This document shows positions 6,276 through 13,809 of a stretch of DNA of 24,624 nucleotides, one piece after another. The position numbers and the translations under genes are program-made. Every line of letters starts with the position of its first letter. The stretch's first letter is position 1. Source of the DNA: CAZPLZ01 sp964587525 (GTDB lineage: Bacteria > Oederibacteriota > CAKKQC01); NCBI GenBank assembly GCA_964587525.1, contig CAZPLZ010000022.1, forward strand, positions 1 to 24,624. The letters run 5' to 3'. The notes beneath the pieces were generated by a model, which saw only the letters and a list, made by a program, of their open reading frames with translations, was not told where the DNA came from and did not search any database.

Positions 6276-7205
6276 ATGACAAGGCATCTTTTGTCGATTT
6301 CAGATCTTTCGCGGGCTGAGATCGAGCAGATCCTGCAATTGACCGCGCGGTGCAAGCGGGGGGGAGCAGCCCTGAAGCGGGCGCTCGCGGGCAAGACGGT
6401 TGCGCTGATCTTCGAGAAACATTCCACCCGGACCCGGCTGGCCTGTGAGGTCGCCTGTACCCGGCTGGGGGCCTCTTCCATTACGATCGCCGGTACGGAC
6501 CTCCAAATTGGCCGGGGGGAGACCCTGGAGGATTCGGCCAGGGTTTTTTCCCGGTTCGTGGACGCCGTCTGCTGGCGGACTACGGATCAGGAGCGGCTGG
6601 AGCGGTTTGCCCGGGCAGGATCAATTCCGGTGATCAACACCCTCTCCGACCTTGAACACCCCTGCCAGGTCCTGGCGGATCTCTTTACCTTGCGGGAGCG
6701 GTTTGGCCGGCGGCGGTGGCCGTCCGTCGCATTCATTGGAGACGGGGGAAGCAATGTGGCGCATTCCTGGCTGCTGGCGGCGGCCAAGCTGGGTATGGAT
6801 TTCCGGCTGGCATCCCCAGCAGGATATGCGCCACGGCCTCGGGCATGGCTCCTAGCGACTGTGGAGAAGCGGAAAACTGGCGCGAAGTTGCTTTTGACCT
6901 CTGATCCAGAAAAGGCGGTCCGGGGCGCAGATGTCCTCTACACCGATGTCTGGGTCAGCATGGGGCAGGAGGCTGAACACAAGAAGAGGATGGTGCGTTT
7001 CCGGCGGTACCAGATCAACGCACGGCTGCTGGCGAAGGCGTTGCCTCGGGCGCTGGTCATGCACTGCCTGCCGGCTCACCGGGGCGAGGAAATCACGGAC
7101 GAGGTCATGGATGGGAAGCGGTCCATCGTGTTCGATCAGGCGGAAAACCGCCTCTACAACGCGCAAGCGGCGCTCCTGTGGTGTTGCAAGGGAGGCCGGG
7201 CATGA
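6276..7205 (+). CDS. argF: Ornithine carbamoyltransferase
   Basis: A 309-aa anabolic OTCase condensing ornithine with carbamoyl phosphate to citrulline. Carbamoyl-phosphate site: FEKHSTRTR (46-54) and H128-PCQ-VLADL. Ornithine site: D224 and SMG in TDVWVSMG (223-230), and HCLPAHRGEE (263-272). The C-terminal FDQAENRLYNAQAAL is also standard. Length matches the family. ATG 6276 lacks a Shine-Dalgarno and sits just after an extended -10, so initiation may be leaderless. The TGA overlaps the argG start (ATGA), so the two are translationally coupled. Aspartate carbamoyltransferase is excluded by the SMG and HCLPAHRGEE motifs. Confidence 0.95.
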   Translation: MTRHLLSISDLSRAEIEQILQLTARCKRGGAALKRALAGKTVALIFEKHSTRTRLACEVACTRLGASSITIAGTDLQIGRGETLEDSARVFSRFVDAVCWRTTDQERLERFARAGSIPVINTLSDLEHPCQVLADLFTLRERFGRRRWPSVAFIGDGGSNVAHSWLLAAAKLGMDFRLASPAGYAPRPRAWLLATVEKRKTGAKLLLTSDPEKAVRGADVLYTDVWVSMGQEAEHKKRMVRFRRYQINARLLAKALPRALVMHCLPAHRGEEITDEVMDGKRSIVFDQAENRLYNAQAALLWCCKGGRA

Positions 7206-8383
7206 AAGTTGTGCTGGCGTATTCGGGAGGGCTGGATACCTCGGTCATGATCCCCTGGCTCAAGGAGCGGTACGGGTGCGAGGTGATCGCGTTCATCGCT
7301 GATGTGGGGCAGGGAGGGAATCTAGCGGCGGTGAAGCGCAAGGCGCTTGCGACCGGAGCGTCCAAGGCCATCGTCAAAGAGATGAAAGAAACGTTCATCC
7401 GGGATTACGTGTTCCCAACCTTGGCCGCTGGTGCGGTGTACGAGGGCAAGTACCTGCTCGGGACCGCGATGGCCCGGCCGTGCATCGCGAGGGGGCAGGT
7501 TCAGGTCGCGCTGGCCGAAAAGGCGGACGCGGTGGCACACGGCTGCACCGGCAAGGGCAACGACCAGGTCCGGTTCGAGCTGGCCTATCAAGCGCTCGCG
7601 CCGCATTTTAAGATCATTGCACCGTGGCGGGAGTGGGAGTTGAAATCCCGTTCGGATGAGATCGCCTATGCTCGGTCGCGGGGTATCCCCGTTGAGGTGA
7701 GCAGGATATTTCCATACTCCGTGGACAGAAATCTCTGGCATGTTGCTCTCGAAGGTGGCGAGCTGGAGGATGTGCACAAGACACTCCCGCGGGGCGCGCT
7801 GCAGATTACAACCGAGCCTGGCCGGGCTCCCGCCAAGGGCGCCCGCGTGCGGATTGGGTTCACCCGGGGAATCCCGGCGTACGTCAACGGGAAGCGGCTG
7901 ACACCGGTCGCGCTGGTGAGAAGGCTCAACGCAATTGGCGGTGCGCACGGCATCGGGATGGTGGACCTGATAGAAAACCGGCTGGTGGGCATCAAGGCTA
8001 GGGAAGTCTATGAAACCCCGGGCGGCACCCTGTTGCATGTTGCCCTCGCGGAGCTGGCGGCGATGTGCCTGGACCGGGAGACCCAGCGGGTGCGCAAGCA
8101 ACTCGGCCTCAAGTACGCCGAGCTGGTCTATAACGGCCTCTGGTTCACACCCCTTAAGGAAGCGCTGGACGCGTTCATGACGAAGGTGCGGGGGCCGCTC
8201 ACCGGCGAAGTGAAGCTCGGACTGTGCCGGGGCGTGGTCTCGGTGTTGGAGCGGCACTCACCCCATTCGCGGTACCGGGCCTCGCTGGCCACGTTTGAAG
8301 AAGGCGAAGCGTACGATATGCGGCACGCGGAAGGGTTTATCCGCCTCTTCGGGCTGCCATTCGCCAGAAAGCCACAGCAGTGA
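7202..8383 (+). CDS. argG: Argininosuccinate synthase
   Basis: A 393-aa enzyme joining citrulline and aspartate with ATP to give argininosuccinate. The N-terminal AYSGGLDTS (6-14) is the ATP-pyrophosphatase P-loop. YEGKYLLGTAMARP (about 80-93), HGCTGKGNDQVRFE (about 114-127) and YSVDRNLWH (about 178-186) are family signatures for citrulline and aspartate binding. Length is close to the usual 400. ATG 7202 is preferred over a GTG 8 codons upstream because MKVVLAYSGGLDTS is the canonical start and it overlaps the argF stop (ATGA). The TGA stop is the first three bases of a dyad repeat. argH, a frequent downstream partner, does not follow here or elsewhere in the window. Confidence 0.96.
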   Translation: MKVVLAYSGGLDTSVMIPWLKERYGCEVIAFIADVGQGGNLAAVKRKALATGASKAIVKEMKETFIRDYVFPTLAAGAVYEGKYLLGTAMARPCIARGQVQVALAEKADAVAHGCTGKGNDQVRFELAYQALAPHFKIIAPWREWELKSRSDEIAYARSRGIPVEVSRIFPYSVDRNLWHVALEGGELEDVHKTLPRGALQITTEPGRAPAKGARVRIGFTRGIPAYVNGKRLTPVALVRRLNAIGGAHGIGMVDLIENRLVGIKAREVYETPGGTLLHVALAELAAMCLDRETQRVRKQLGLKYAELVYNGLWFTPLKEALDAFMTKVRGPLTGEVKLGLCRGVVSVLERHSPHSRYRASLATFEEGEAYDMRHAEGFIRLFGLPFARKPQQ

Positions 8384-8444
8384 CCCTTCGACTCGCTTCG
8401 CTCGCTCAGGGTCATGGTGAGCGACCAAAGGGAGTCGAACCATG
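8381..8444. repeat. Double-dyad REP-like repeat spanning a stop and a start codon
   Basis: The outer dyad is TGACCCT (8381-8387) with AGGGTCA (8408-8414), enclosing TCGACTCGCTTCGCTCGCTC. A second dyad, CATGGT (8413-8418) with ACCATG (8439-8444), shares its left edge. The interior GACTCGCTTCGCTCGCTC is the kind seen in dispersed REP-like repeats of many bacterial genomes (from memory, not searched). The argG TGA is the first three bases, and the next gene's ATG is the last three. There is no T-run, so it is not a standard intrinsic terminator. Confidence 0.7.
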
Positions 8445-9542
8445 AAGTTGCGCTTGAGAGGGGAGAGGGGGGCGATGTGGGTGCTCTGTGTCTTCCTTCT
8501 TCTGTTGAGCGGGCAGGGGAGTGCGAAACTCAGCCAGCAGGACGAACGTGACTTTGCCCGCGCCGTGGAATTGCGGATCGGCAAGCAGCATGAGGCTGCA
8601 CTGGCGCTGCTGAAACGTGTCGAGGAACGCAGCGCCGCCAACCTCGCGGTGCACAATGAAGCGAGATACCAACAGGGGCTGGTCCTGGAGGATGCCGGCC
8701 GCTTCGCGGAGGCGCTTTCCGCTTTTGCATCAGCCGCGAATGAGGCCCCAGGGGCGCCCTCCGCCCCGTACGCCCTGATGGGCCAGGCCAGAGTGCAGGC
8801 AAAGGCCGGCCAGCTTGAAAAGGCGGCTGAAGGCTACACCCGTCTTCTCAGGATGTATCCCCGGCTTGGGGGGGCGGCGCTGCTGGCGAGGGGCCTTGTG
8901 GAAGAGCAGGCTGGCCGCCCGGTGGACGCCGCTTTATCCTACCGCCTGCTGCTGCGCAATTTTCCTCGTGCCGCTGAAATCAAGGAAGCTCGGCGTGCGC
9001 TGGCGGCGGCCTGTGAGATGCTCTTGCGGAACTCTCCGGCTTCAACCACATTCCAGGAGACCCTGGAGCGTGGCGATTGCCTCATGGATCAGAACCGGTT
9101 CGGCGACGCTGAGTTGTTGTACAAGGCGGCTTTGAAACGGCGCCCGCCGCCGGAAAGCCAGGTCGAGCTTCTGATAGCCTTGGGCGGCTGCTATGAGGCG
9201 CAAGGTAAGGTCAGACCGGCGGAGCGCGCGTACCGCAGGGTGGGGCGCGTGCTTCCCGGCACCACTCGGGCCGCTGCGGCCCGGATGGCCATCGTGCAGA
9301 TTCACCTGGACCGCAACCGTCTCGGGGACGCGATACGTGAGCTGGGCAAAGTCGTGGAGAAATATCCCGGCACCGCCCAGGCGGCGCAGGCGCAGTTCAT
9401 GATCGGCTCCTGCTACGAATCGCTGGGGAAGCGCAGGAAGGCCGAAGAGGCGTACCGGAAGGTGATGGAGCTGGCGCCGCAGACTTCCTGGGCATTCGAG
9501 GCGCAGCAGAGTCTGATGCGCCTGCTCGAGCGGGGCTGGTGA
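8442..9542 (+). CDS. Exported TPR-repeat protein
   Basis: A 366-aa protein with a Sec signal peptide (basic KLRLRGERG, hydrophobic MWVLCVFLLLLSG at 12-24, cleavage probably near GSA-K29), then about seven TPR-like helical hairpins (35-360). Examples are ALALLKRVEER, GRFAEALSAFASAANEAP, GQLEKAAEGYTRLLRMYP, NRFGDAELLYKAALKR and KRRKAEEAYRKVMELAP. It is probably a periplasmic scaffold of the YbgF/BamD/TolA-associated style; no enzyme motif is seen. The ATG at 8442 has AAGGGAG 7 nt upstream and gives a proper charged n-region. The alternative ATG 8475 follows a purine-rich GGAGAGGGG but lacks the charges. The start codon is the last three bases of a REP-like repeat. The TGA overlaps the next gene's GTG (GTGA). 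Partner unknown. Confidence 0.82.
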   Translation: MKLRLRGERGAMWVLCVFLLLLSGQGSAKLSQQDERDFARAVELRIGKQHEAALALLKRVEERSAANLAVHNEARYQQGLVLEDAGRFAEALSAFASAANEAPGAPSAPYALMGQARVQAKAGQLEKAAEGYTRLLRMYPRLGGAALLARGLVEEQAGRPVDAALSYRLLLRNFPRAAEIKEARRALAAACEMLLRNSPASTTFQETLERGDCLMDQNRFGDAELLYKAALKRRPPPESQVELLIALGGCYEAQGKVRPAERAYRRVGRVLPGTTRAAAARMAIVQIHLDRNRLGDAIRELGKVVEKYPGTAQAAQAQFMIGSCYESLGKRRKAEEAYRKVMELAPQTSWAFEAQQSLMRLLERGW

Positions 9543-11062
9543 AAGGCTGGGCTCTGGGGATGGCGCTCTGGTTGCTCCAGATTAGTGCGCTCTTGGCGGA
9601 TGAGCCCGCGCCGGCTCCTGCGCAGTCCTCGACTGCGTATGAGTACATGTATCGGCTGAAGTTTGACGAACCCCCTCCGCCACCCGCACCCCCTAGAGCG
9701 GACTTGGAACCGGAGGAGGAGCGGGTCGCCGAACCCGCAGCCGAGTTCCAACCCGCGCTTGCGAAGCTGCAAGTGCTGTGGGAGCGGGAGCTGCCGGATG
9801 TGATCCAGGGCGGCGTGGCCGCCGGCGACGGCTCCGCGTATGTCGCGCTTCAAGATGAAACGCTGCGTGCCTTCCGGCTGACCGATGGCCAGCAGCGGTG
9901 GAAACGAGACTTGGGAGCGGTCCCGCAAACAGGAGCCGCGTATGTGAGGGGCGTGGTCCTGGTGGTGGACATCGCGAGACGCCTGAGGGCCTTTTCAGCG
10001 GCCACCGGGAACCTGCTGTGGGAGACGGTTTTGCAGGCGCAGGCGTCCTCGGAAATCGGGGTGAGCGAGACCATGGTGTGCGTGGGGGAAGGGAACAAAT
10101 CCTGCGCGGCGTTTAACCTTGCGGACGGCCGGAAGCTCTGGCAGACGGCGACCCTCGGCGATGTGATTGGCGCGCCCTGGATTGGAGAAAAGGTGGTGCT
10201 GTTTGGTTCCACGGGCCATAAGTTGTATGCTGTGGCAAAGCTTTCCGGTGAGATGGAACAAGAGACGATCCTGACGGGCGAGGTCTATGGCCGGGCTGGC
10301 GGTGAGCCAGGCACCGCGGACTCCGCCCTTGCGGCCGTGGGGACCCACGACGGGCGGCTTCACGCGTTTTCAACCTCGGGGGTGAACCGCTGGACAGCTC
10401 GGTGCCGGGGTGTGGTTCGCGCGGCACCGCTCGTGAACCCAGAGGCCGTGTATGCGGGCACGGATCAGGCCCTGTTGTACAAGTTCGACCGGAAACACGG
10501 AGATTTGATCTGGCGGACCGGCATCGGCGGGCCGGTGGTGGATAATCTCTTCTCCCTGGGGGGGCACCTGATCGTCGGGGCTGGTGTGGCATTGAAATTC
10601 GTGGATCCCGAAACGGGAGAGATCGACCGGGTGATCGCGATGGACGGGCTGGTGCGGGGGGTGGACGAGGAGGATGGAACGGTGGTGGCGGTAACGACCA
10701 ACCGCCGCCTGGTCGCGGTGGGGTTCAGGTATCCGGGTGACGTTGCCGCGCCGCCGCGGCCCGCTTCGCTGGTCTCGGTGGTGGTGGATTCAACCTCGGT
10801 GAATCCCCGGCGCGGCCAACGCGCCGCGGTGTCATTTTCGTTGCTTAGGGCTGAACCGCTGACCGTAGATGTTGTGAACATGCGAGGCAAGCGGGTTAAG
10901 CTGCTCGCGAACTACGATCAGGCGTGGCCGGATACGTACTATTTCACGTGGGGCGGCCTGGATGAGGATGGCGGACGAGTGGTCCCCGGTGTCTATCGGA
11001 TCCGGGTGATCGCGGGTGAGGAGGAGGTCAGCGTGGGACTCGACGTGGTGGGAAGGAGGTAA
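9539..11062 (+). CDS. Exported PQQ-type beta-propeller protein with C-terminal FlgD-like Ig domain
   Basis: A 507-aa protein. A signal peptide (1-20, MALWLLQISALLA) is followed by a proline-rich linker (PPPPPAPP, about 46-53). PQQ/BamB-like propeller repeats then run to about 395, with the typical pattern seen in LRAFRLTDGQQRWKRDLG, LRAFSAATGNLLWE, SCAAFNLADGRKLWQ and LLYKFDRKHGDLIWR. Residues about 410-507 match the FlgD Ig-like fold: VNPRRGQRAAVSFSL, VDVVNMRGKRVKLL, FTWGGLDEDGGRVVPGVYRI. That domain occurs in the flagellar hook cap and at the C-terminus of many secreted proteins. GTG 9539 was chosen for its 4-nt overlap with the TPR gene. A role in envelope or surface assembly with the TPR partner is inference. 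Confidence 0.82.
   Translation: MKGWALGMALWLLQISALLADEPAPAPAQSSTAYEYMYRLKFDEPPPPPAPPRADLEPEEERVAEPAAEFQPALAKLQVLWERELPDVIQGGVAAGDGSAYVALQDETLRAFRLTDGQQRWKRDLGAVPQTGAAYVRGVVLVVDIARRLRAFSAATGNLLWETVLQAQASSEIGVSETMVCVGEGNKSCAAFNLADGRKLWQTATLGDVIGAPWIGEKVVLFGSTGHKLYAVAKLSGEMEQETILTGEVYGRAGGEPGTADSALAAVGTHDGRLHAFSTSGVNRWTARCRGVVRAAPLVNPEAVYAGTDQALLYKFDRKHGDLIWRTGIGGPVVDNLFSLGGHLIVGAGVALKFVDPETGEIDRVIAMDGLVRGVDEEDGTVVAVTTNRRLVAVGFRYPGDVAAPPRPASLVSVVVDSTSVNPRRGQRAAVSFSLLRAEPLTVDVVNMRGKRVKLLANYDQAWPDTYYFTWGGLDEDGGRVVPGVYRIRVIAGEEEVSVGLDVVGRR
11053..11060 (+). promoter_or_regulatory. Near-consensus ribosome binding site
   Basis: AAGGAGGT is a full anti-16S match 8 nt before the ATG at 11069. It overlaps the stop codon region of the previous gene and is the strongest Shine-Dalgarno in the window, fixing the start of the FlgN-like gene and suggesting high expression. 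Confidence 0.8.
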
Positions 11063-11068
11063 GGCGGT

Positions 11069-11503
11069 ATGGCTGAGGTGTCTTTAGACGCGCAGACGCT
11101 GCTGACGGGCTTGAAGGACGAAGCGAGTCTGTACTCGAGGGTTATTTCGCTCTCGACCGAAGAGCTGAAGTTGGTGAAGGAGGCCGAGCTCGAGAAGGCG
11201 ACCGGGCTGCTCACGCAAAAGCAGCAACAGCTTGAGCAGGTTGCGGCGATCGAGACGCGCATCAAGCCGCACAAAGAGCGCTGGGCCGAGATCAAGGCCG
11301 GGTTGCCTCCAGACTCCGTGGGTCCCTTCCAGACCGTGCTCAAGGAGCTTTCTGACCTGCTCGAAAAACTCATCGAGATTGAGCGGGAAACCGAAGACAC
11401 GCTGTCCAAGCAGATCGTCACCGTGCGCAAGATTCCTGCGGTGGCGGCGGAGGAGCAGGCCCGCAAGGCCTACGGCGCTCAGAAAGAGAAGGAGAAAAAT
11501 TGA
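11069..11503 (+). CDS. FlgN-like coiled-coil protein
   Basis: A 144-aa, almost wholly helical, charged protein with no signal peptide. The layout resembles FlgN-type export chaperones: a first helix TLLTGLKDEASLYSRVISLSTEE, then KEAELEKATGLLTQKQQQLEQVAAIETR, then a third helix FQTVLKELSDLLEKLIEIERETEDTLSKQI. The KQ-x-L-E-x-x-x-x-I-E-T-R heptads match the FlgN pattern, and the length is right. FlgN normally chaperones hook-associated proteins, but no flagellar genes are present. The upstream neighbour carries a FlgD-type Ig domain, which could be coincidence or could hint at a related export role. The TGA overlaps the ATT proposed to start the next gene. The family call is moderate; a generic coiled-coil protein is the alternative. 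Confidence 0.5.
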   Translation: MAEVSLDAQTLLTGLKDEASLYSRVISLSTEELKLVKEAELEKATGLLTQKQQQLEQVAAIETRIKPHKERWAEIKAGLPPDSVGPFQTVLKELSDLLEKLIEIERETEDTLSKQIVTVRKIPAVAAEEQARKAYGAQKEKEKN

Positions 11504-12458
11504 CAACATAGCCCACACCCTCTGTGGGGCCGTCCTCGCGGAGGCGGGTCCAAGGAGGCGGCTCGGCGGCTCGGCCACGGTGCTGCTCATTGTCTCCGCC
11601 AACTTTCCCGATATTGATATTCTGCTAAATCTCATAAGCCGTGACGCCTACGTGTTCCTCCACCGGGGTTTCACGCATTCGCTTCATGGTGTGATTCTGC
11701 AGGCTCTGCTCCTGGCGTGGCTTGCCCGTTTCGTGTTCCCCGTCAAGTCATTTGGTCTCCTGTTCGGTCTGGCGCTCCTGGGGCAAGCCTCGCATGTGCT
11801 GATGGATCTCGCCAATGCCTGGGGCACCATGATCTTCTGGCCATTCTCTGGATCCCGGTACGCGCTTGGCTGGGTGGCGATCATTGATCCATGGATGTGG
11901 GGCTTGTTGGCCGCCGGACTGGTAGCGGGCATGGGGACAAAAGTGTGGAGCGTTACGATCAACCGGGTGACGTTGGGCCTGCTGGCGGGCTATTACCTGT
12001 TCTGCGGCGCCAACCAGGTGACGGCGAAAGCCTACTTCCGCAAGGCGCTGGCCCAGCTTCAGATTCGGGTGGAGCGGGTTGAGGCGTTTCCTCAGTTCCA
12101 GAATCCCTTCCGGTGGAATGTCATTGGCTGGGCTCCAGACCGGTACTACCAGGGCTATGTCCATGCGCTGGATGGCTTGCAGGGACGGGTGCGTATTTTT
12201 TTTATGCGTCAGATCCCTCCATCGCTTGAGAGCCCGTTTGTGAAAGAGTACCGGCGGTGGGCCGGAGCGCCGCTCCTGCGGCATCTTGCCAACGATCCTG
12301 AGGGCGCTCCAGCGCTCTGCGATCTAAGGTTCCTGGGACGTGAGGAGGGCCTCCCGTTTGTGGTCAGGCTGAGCCGTGAAGGGGCTGGACAGCCGCGCCA
12401 CCGGTGGGTGGGCCGGCGGGCCCCGCCGGCGGCGAACCAGGAATTCGAGCTGCCTTGA
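11499..12458 (+). CDS. YdjM-family (DUF457) membrane-bound metal-dependent hydrolase, probable ATT start
   Basis: A 319-aa inner-membrane protein. Conserved metal-site elements are H6 in (I)DNIAHTL, D38 and D40 in FPDIDILLNL, H55-RGFTH60, and H99-x3-D103 in SHVLMDLANAWGT. Several transmembrane helices are visible (about 64-80, 85-100, 133-150, 160-175), followed by a soluble C-terminal region. The family usually begins MDN-x-T/A-H, so the true start must be the ATT at 11499, which overlaps the flgN-like stop (ATTGA) with AAGGAG at 11489-11494. The first ordinary in-frame start inside the gene is GTG 11580, which would delete H6. The C-terminal half is richer in Arg and Pro and less conserved. 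The function of the family is poorly known; hydrolase activity is by family annotation only. Confidence 0.82.
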   Translation: MDNIAHTLCGAVLAEAGPRRRLGGSATVLLIVSANFPDIDILLNLISRDAYVFLHRGFTHSLHGVILQALLLAWLARFVFPVKSFGLLFGLALLGQASHVLMDLANAWGTMIFWPFSGSRYALGWVAIIDPWMWGLLAAGLVAGMGTKVWSVTINRVTLGLLAGYYLFCGANQVTAKAYFRKALAQLQIRVERVEAFPQFQNPFRWNVIGWAPDRYYQGYVHALDGLQGRVRIFFMRQIPPSLESPFVKEYRRWAGAPLLRHLANDPEGAPALCDLRFLGREEGLPFVVRLSREGAGQPRHRWVGRRAPPAANQEFELP

Positions 12459-12544
12459 TGCCGGCGGCCGCTACGCTAGGCCAGTTACATGATATCTTTG
12501 GTCAGATGGTACTCAGAAATACGATGGGTTTGTGATGGTGGCAC

Positions 12545-13759
12545 ATGACCACTAAACCAGCCGTCACTGTTGAGGAAGAACTTGCCCGGCTGCTGCGGGG
12601 GGCGGCGGAGGAAATCCCCAAGGGGGGCCTCAAAGAAAAGCTGATTCGCGCCCGCGCTGAGAAGCGGCCGCTGCGCGTGAAGTTCGGCATGGATCCCAAC
12701 ACTTCCGACCTGCATCTGGGGCATACGGTGCCGCTGAGGAAGTTAAGAGCCTTCCAAGATCTGGGACACCGGGTGATTTTCCTGATCGGGGACTTCACGG
12801 CGCAGATTGGTGATCCCAGCGATCGTTCTTCTACCCGACCTCAACTCACGCGTAAAGAAGTGCTGGCGCATATGAAGACCTACCAGGCGCAAGTCTGGAA
12901 AGTCCTCGACAAGAAGAAAACCGCCGTGGAATACAACTCACGCTGGTACAGCAGGATGAAGTTCGCTGACGTGATCAATCTTGCGGCCAAGTATACCGTG
13001 GCGCGGTTGCTGGAGCGGGACGACTTCTCGAATCGGTACAAGGCTGGCCGCCCCATCGGGGTGCATGAGTTTCTCTACCCGCTGATGCAGGGGTATGACT
13101 CGGTGGCGCTTAAGGCGGATGTCGAGCTGTGCTCCACCGATCAGATTTTCAACTGTCATGTGGCGCGCGTCCTGCAGGAGGATGCCGGGCAGCCGCCCGA
13201 GGTGATTCTGGCCATGCCGCTCATCGAGGGAACTGACGGGGTCCAGAAGATGAGCAAGAGCCTTCCAGAGAACGCGATCGGGATTACCGAGTCGCCTTCT
13301 GAAATGTACGGCAAGTTGTTATCCATTCCAGACACGCTCATCGCCAAGTACTCAGAGTTGCTCCTGGATGAGCCACTCGCCGTTGAGCTGTCCCCCCGGG
13401 ATGCCAAGCACGCCATGGCTCGCGCCCTCGTAGCCCGGTATCACGGGGAGCGGGCGGCGGCCGCGGCTGCGGATCATTTCGAGCGGGTCGTCGTGAGAGG
13501 CGAGGCCCCGGAGGACGTGGCCGAGGTGACGATCTCCTCCGCCGCGCTGAAGGACGGGTGCCTCTGGGTCGTCCGGCTCTTGGTGGATGCTGGCCTGGCT
13601 CCGAGTAAAGCCGAAGCGCAGCGGCTCATCACGCAGGGAGCGGTGGAGCTTAGCGGTCAGCGGCTGGGCGACCCGAAGGCTGATGTGCCGGTCTTGGATG
13701 GCGCTGTCCTCAAGGTCGGAAAACGCCGGTTTGCACGCCTGAGGGTGTCAAAAGACTGA
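12545..13759 (+). CDS. tyrS: Tyrosyl-tRNA synthetase (KMSKS type)
   Basis: A 404-aa class I synthetase charging tRNA-Tyr. Seen: FGMDPNTSDLHLGH with the HIGH-type HLGH at 57-60, GDFTAQIGDPSDR (82-94), HEFLYPLMQGYDSV (174-187), the class loop KMSKS (235-239), and an S4 RNA-binding domain at about 345-400 (LVDAGLAPSKAEAQRLITQG). The KMSKS rather than KFGKT loop places it in the TyrZ-like subgroup. Odd feature: the tyrosine-pocket segment usually written GGTDQ reads CSTDQ (196-200). ATG 12545 follows GGTGG. The 86-bp upstream gap holds only a weak promoter candidate (TTGGTC 12498-12503, TACGAT 12520-12525) and is too short for a T-box. Confidence 0.94.
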   Translation: MTTKPAVTVEEELARLLRGAAEEIPKGGLKEKLIRARAEKRPLRVKFGMDPNTSDLHLGHTVPLRKLRAFQDLGHRVIFLIGDFTAQIGDPSDRSSTRPQLTRKEVLAHMKTYQAQVWKVLDKKKTAVEYNSRWYSRMKFADVINLAAKYTVARLLERDDFSNRYKAGRPIGVHEFLYPLMQGYDSVALKADVELCSTDQIFNCHVARVLQEDAGQPPEVILAMPLIEGTDGVQKMSKSLPENAIGITESPSEMYGKLLSIPDTLIAKYSELLLDEPLAVELSPRDAKHAMARALVARYHGERAAAAAADHFERVVVRGEAPEDVAEVTISSAALKDGCLWVVRLLVDAGLAPSKAEAQRLITQGAVELSGQRLGDPKADVPVLDGAVLKVGKRRFARLRVSKD

Positions 13760-13762
13760 CAC
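13745..13762. other. Hairpin across the tyrS stop codon
   Basis: GTGTCA-AAAGAC-TGACAC is a perfect 6-bp inverted repeat with a 6-nt loop, and it includes the tyrS TGA. No T-run follows at once. It overlaps the -35 of the next promoter, so it may act as an operator or mRNA end structure rather than a terminator. Confidence 0.5.
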
Positions 13763-13785
13763 CGTACCAAACCTTAGTTTAGAAT
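13756..13785 (+). promoter_or_regulatory. Sigma70-type promoter for uvrC and downstream genes
   Basis: CTGACA (13756-13761, five of six consensus) and TAGAAT (13780-13785, five of six) are 18 bp apart. Transcription would begin near 13792, shortly before uvrC. This is the best conventional promoter in the window. It could drive the whole run to 23290, since no later gap contains a clear promoter or terminator. Confidence 0.6.
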
Positions 13786-13809
13786 AAAGCCGATGGTCAC
13801 ATATCTACG

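Noticed and set aside
7178..7201. Eight extra codons at the argG start
   Set aside because: They lie inside the argF 3' end, and MKVVLAYSGGLDTS is the standard family start.
7322..8257. 311-residue open frame on the minus strand
   Set aside because: Antisense to argG, His/Arg/Pro-rich, and with no recognisable motif. The same reasoning applies to the long minus-strand frames at 13774-14712 and 14824-15414 over uvrC and at 17229-17870 over the response regulator.
8381..8414. Intrinsic terminator after argG
   Set aside because: The dyad is repeat-like and has no T-run. Transcription may continue into the TPR gene.
11232..11498. Long N-terminal extension of the YdjM-family gene
   Set aside because: The extra part is the shifted frame of the FlgN-like gene (Arg/Ser-rich and low complexity) and carries no YdjM features.
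11069..11503. Evidence of a flagellar operon
   Set aside because: Only the FlgN-like fold and a FlgD-type Ig domain are present, with no FlgK, FlgL, FliS or motor genes. A flagellar locus cannot be claimed.
12459..12544. T-box or other riboswitch before tyrS
   Set aside because: Only 86 nt, with no T-box sequence or specifier-loop layout visible.
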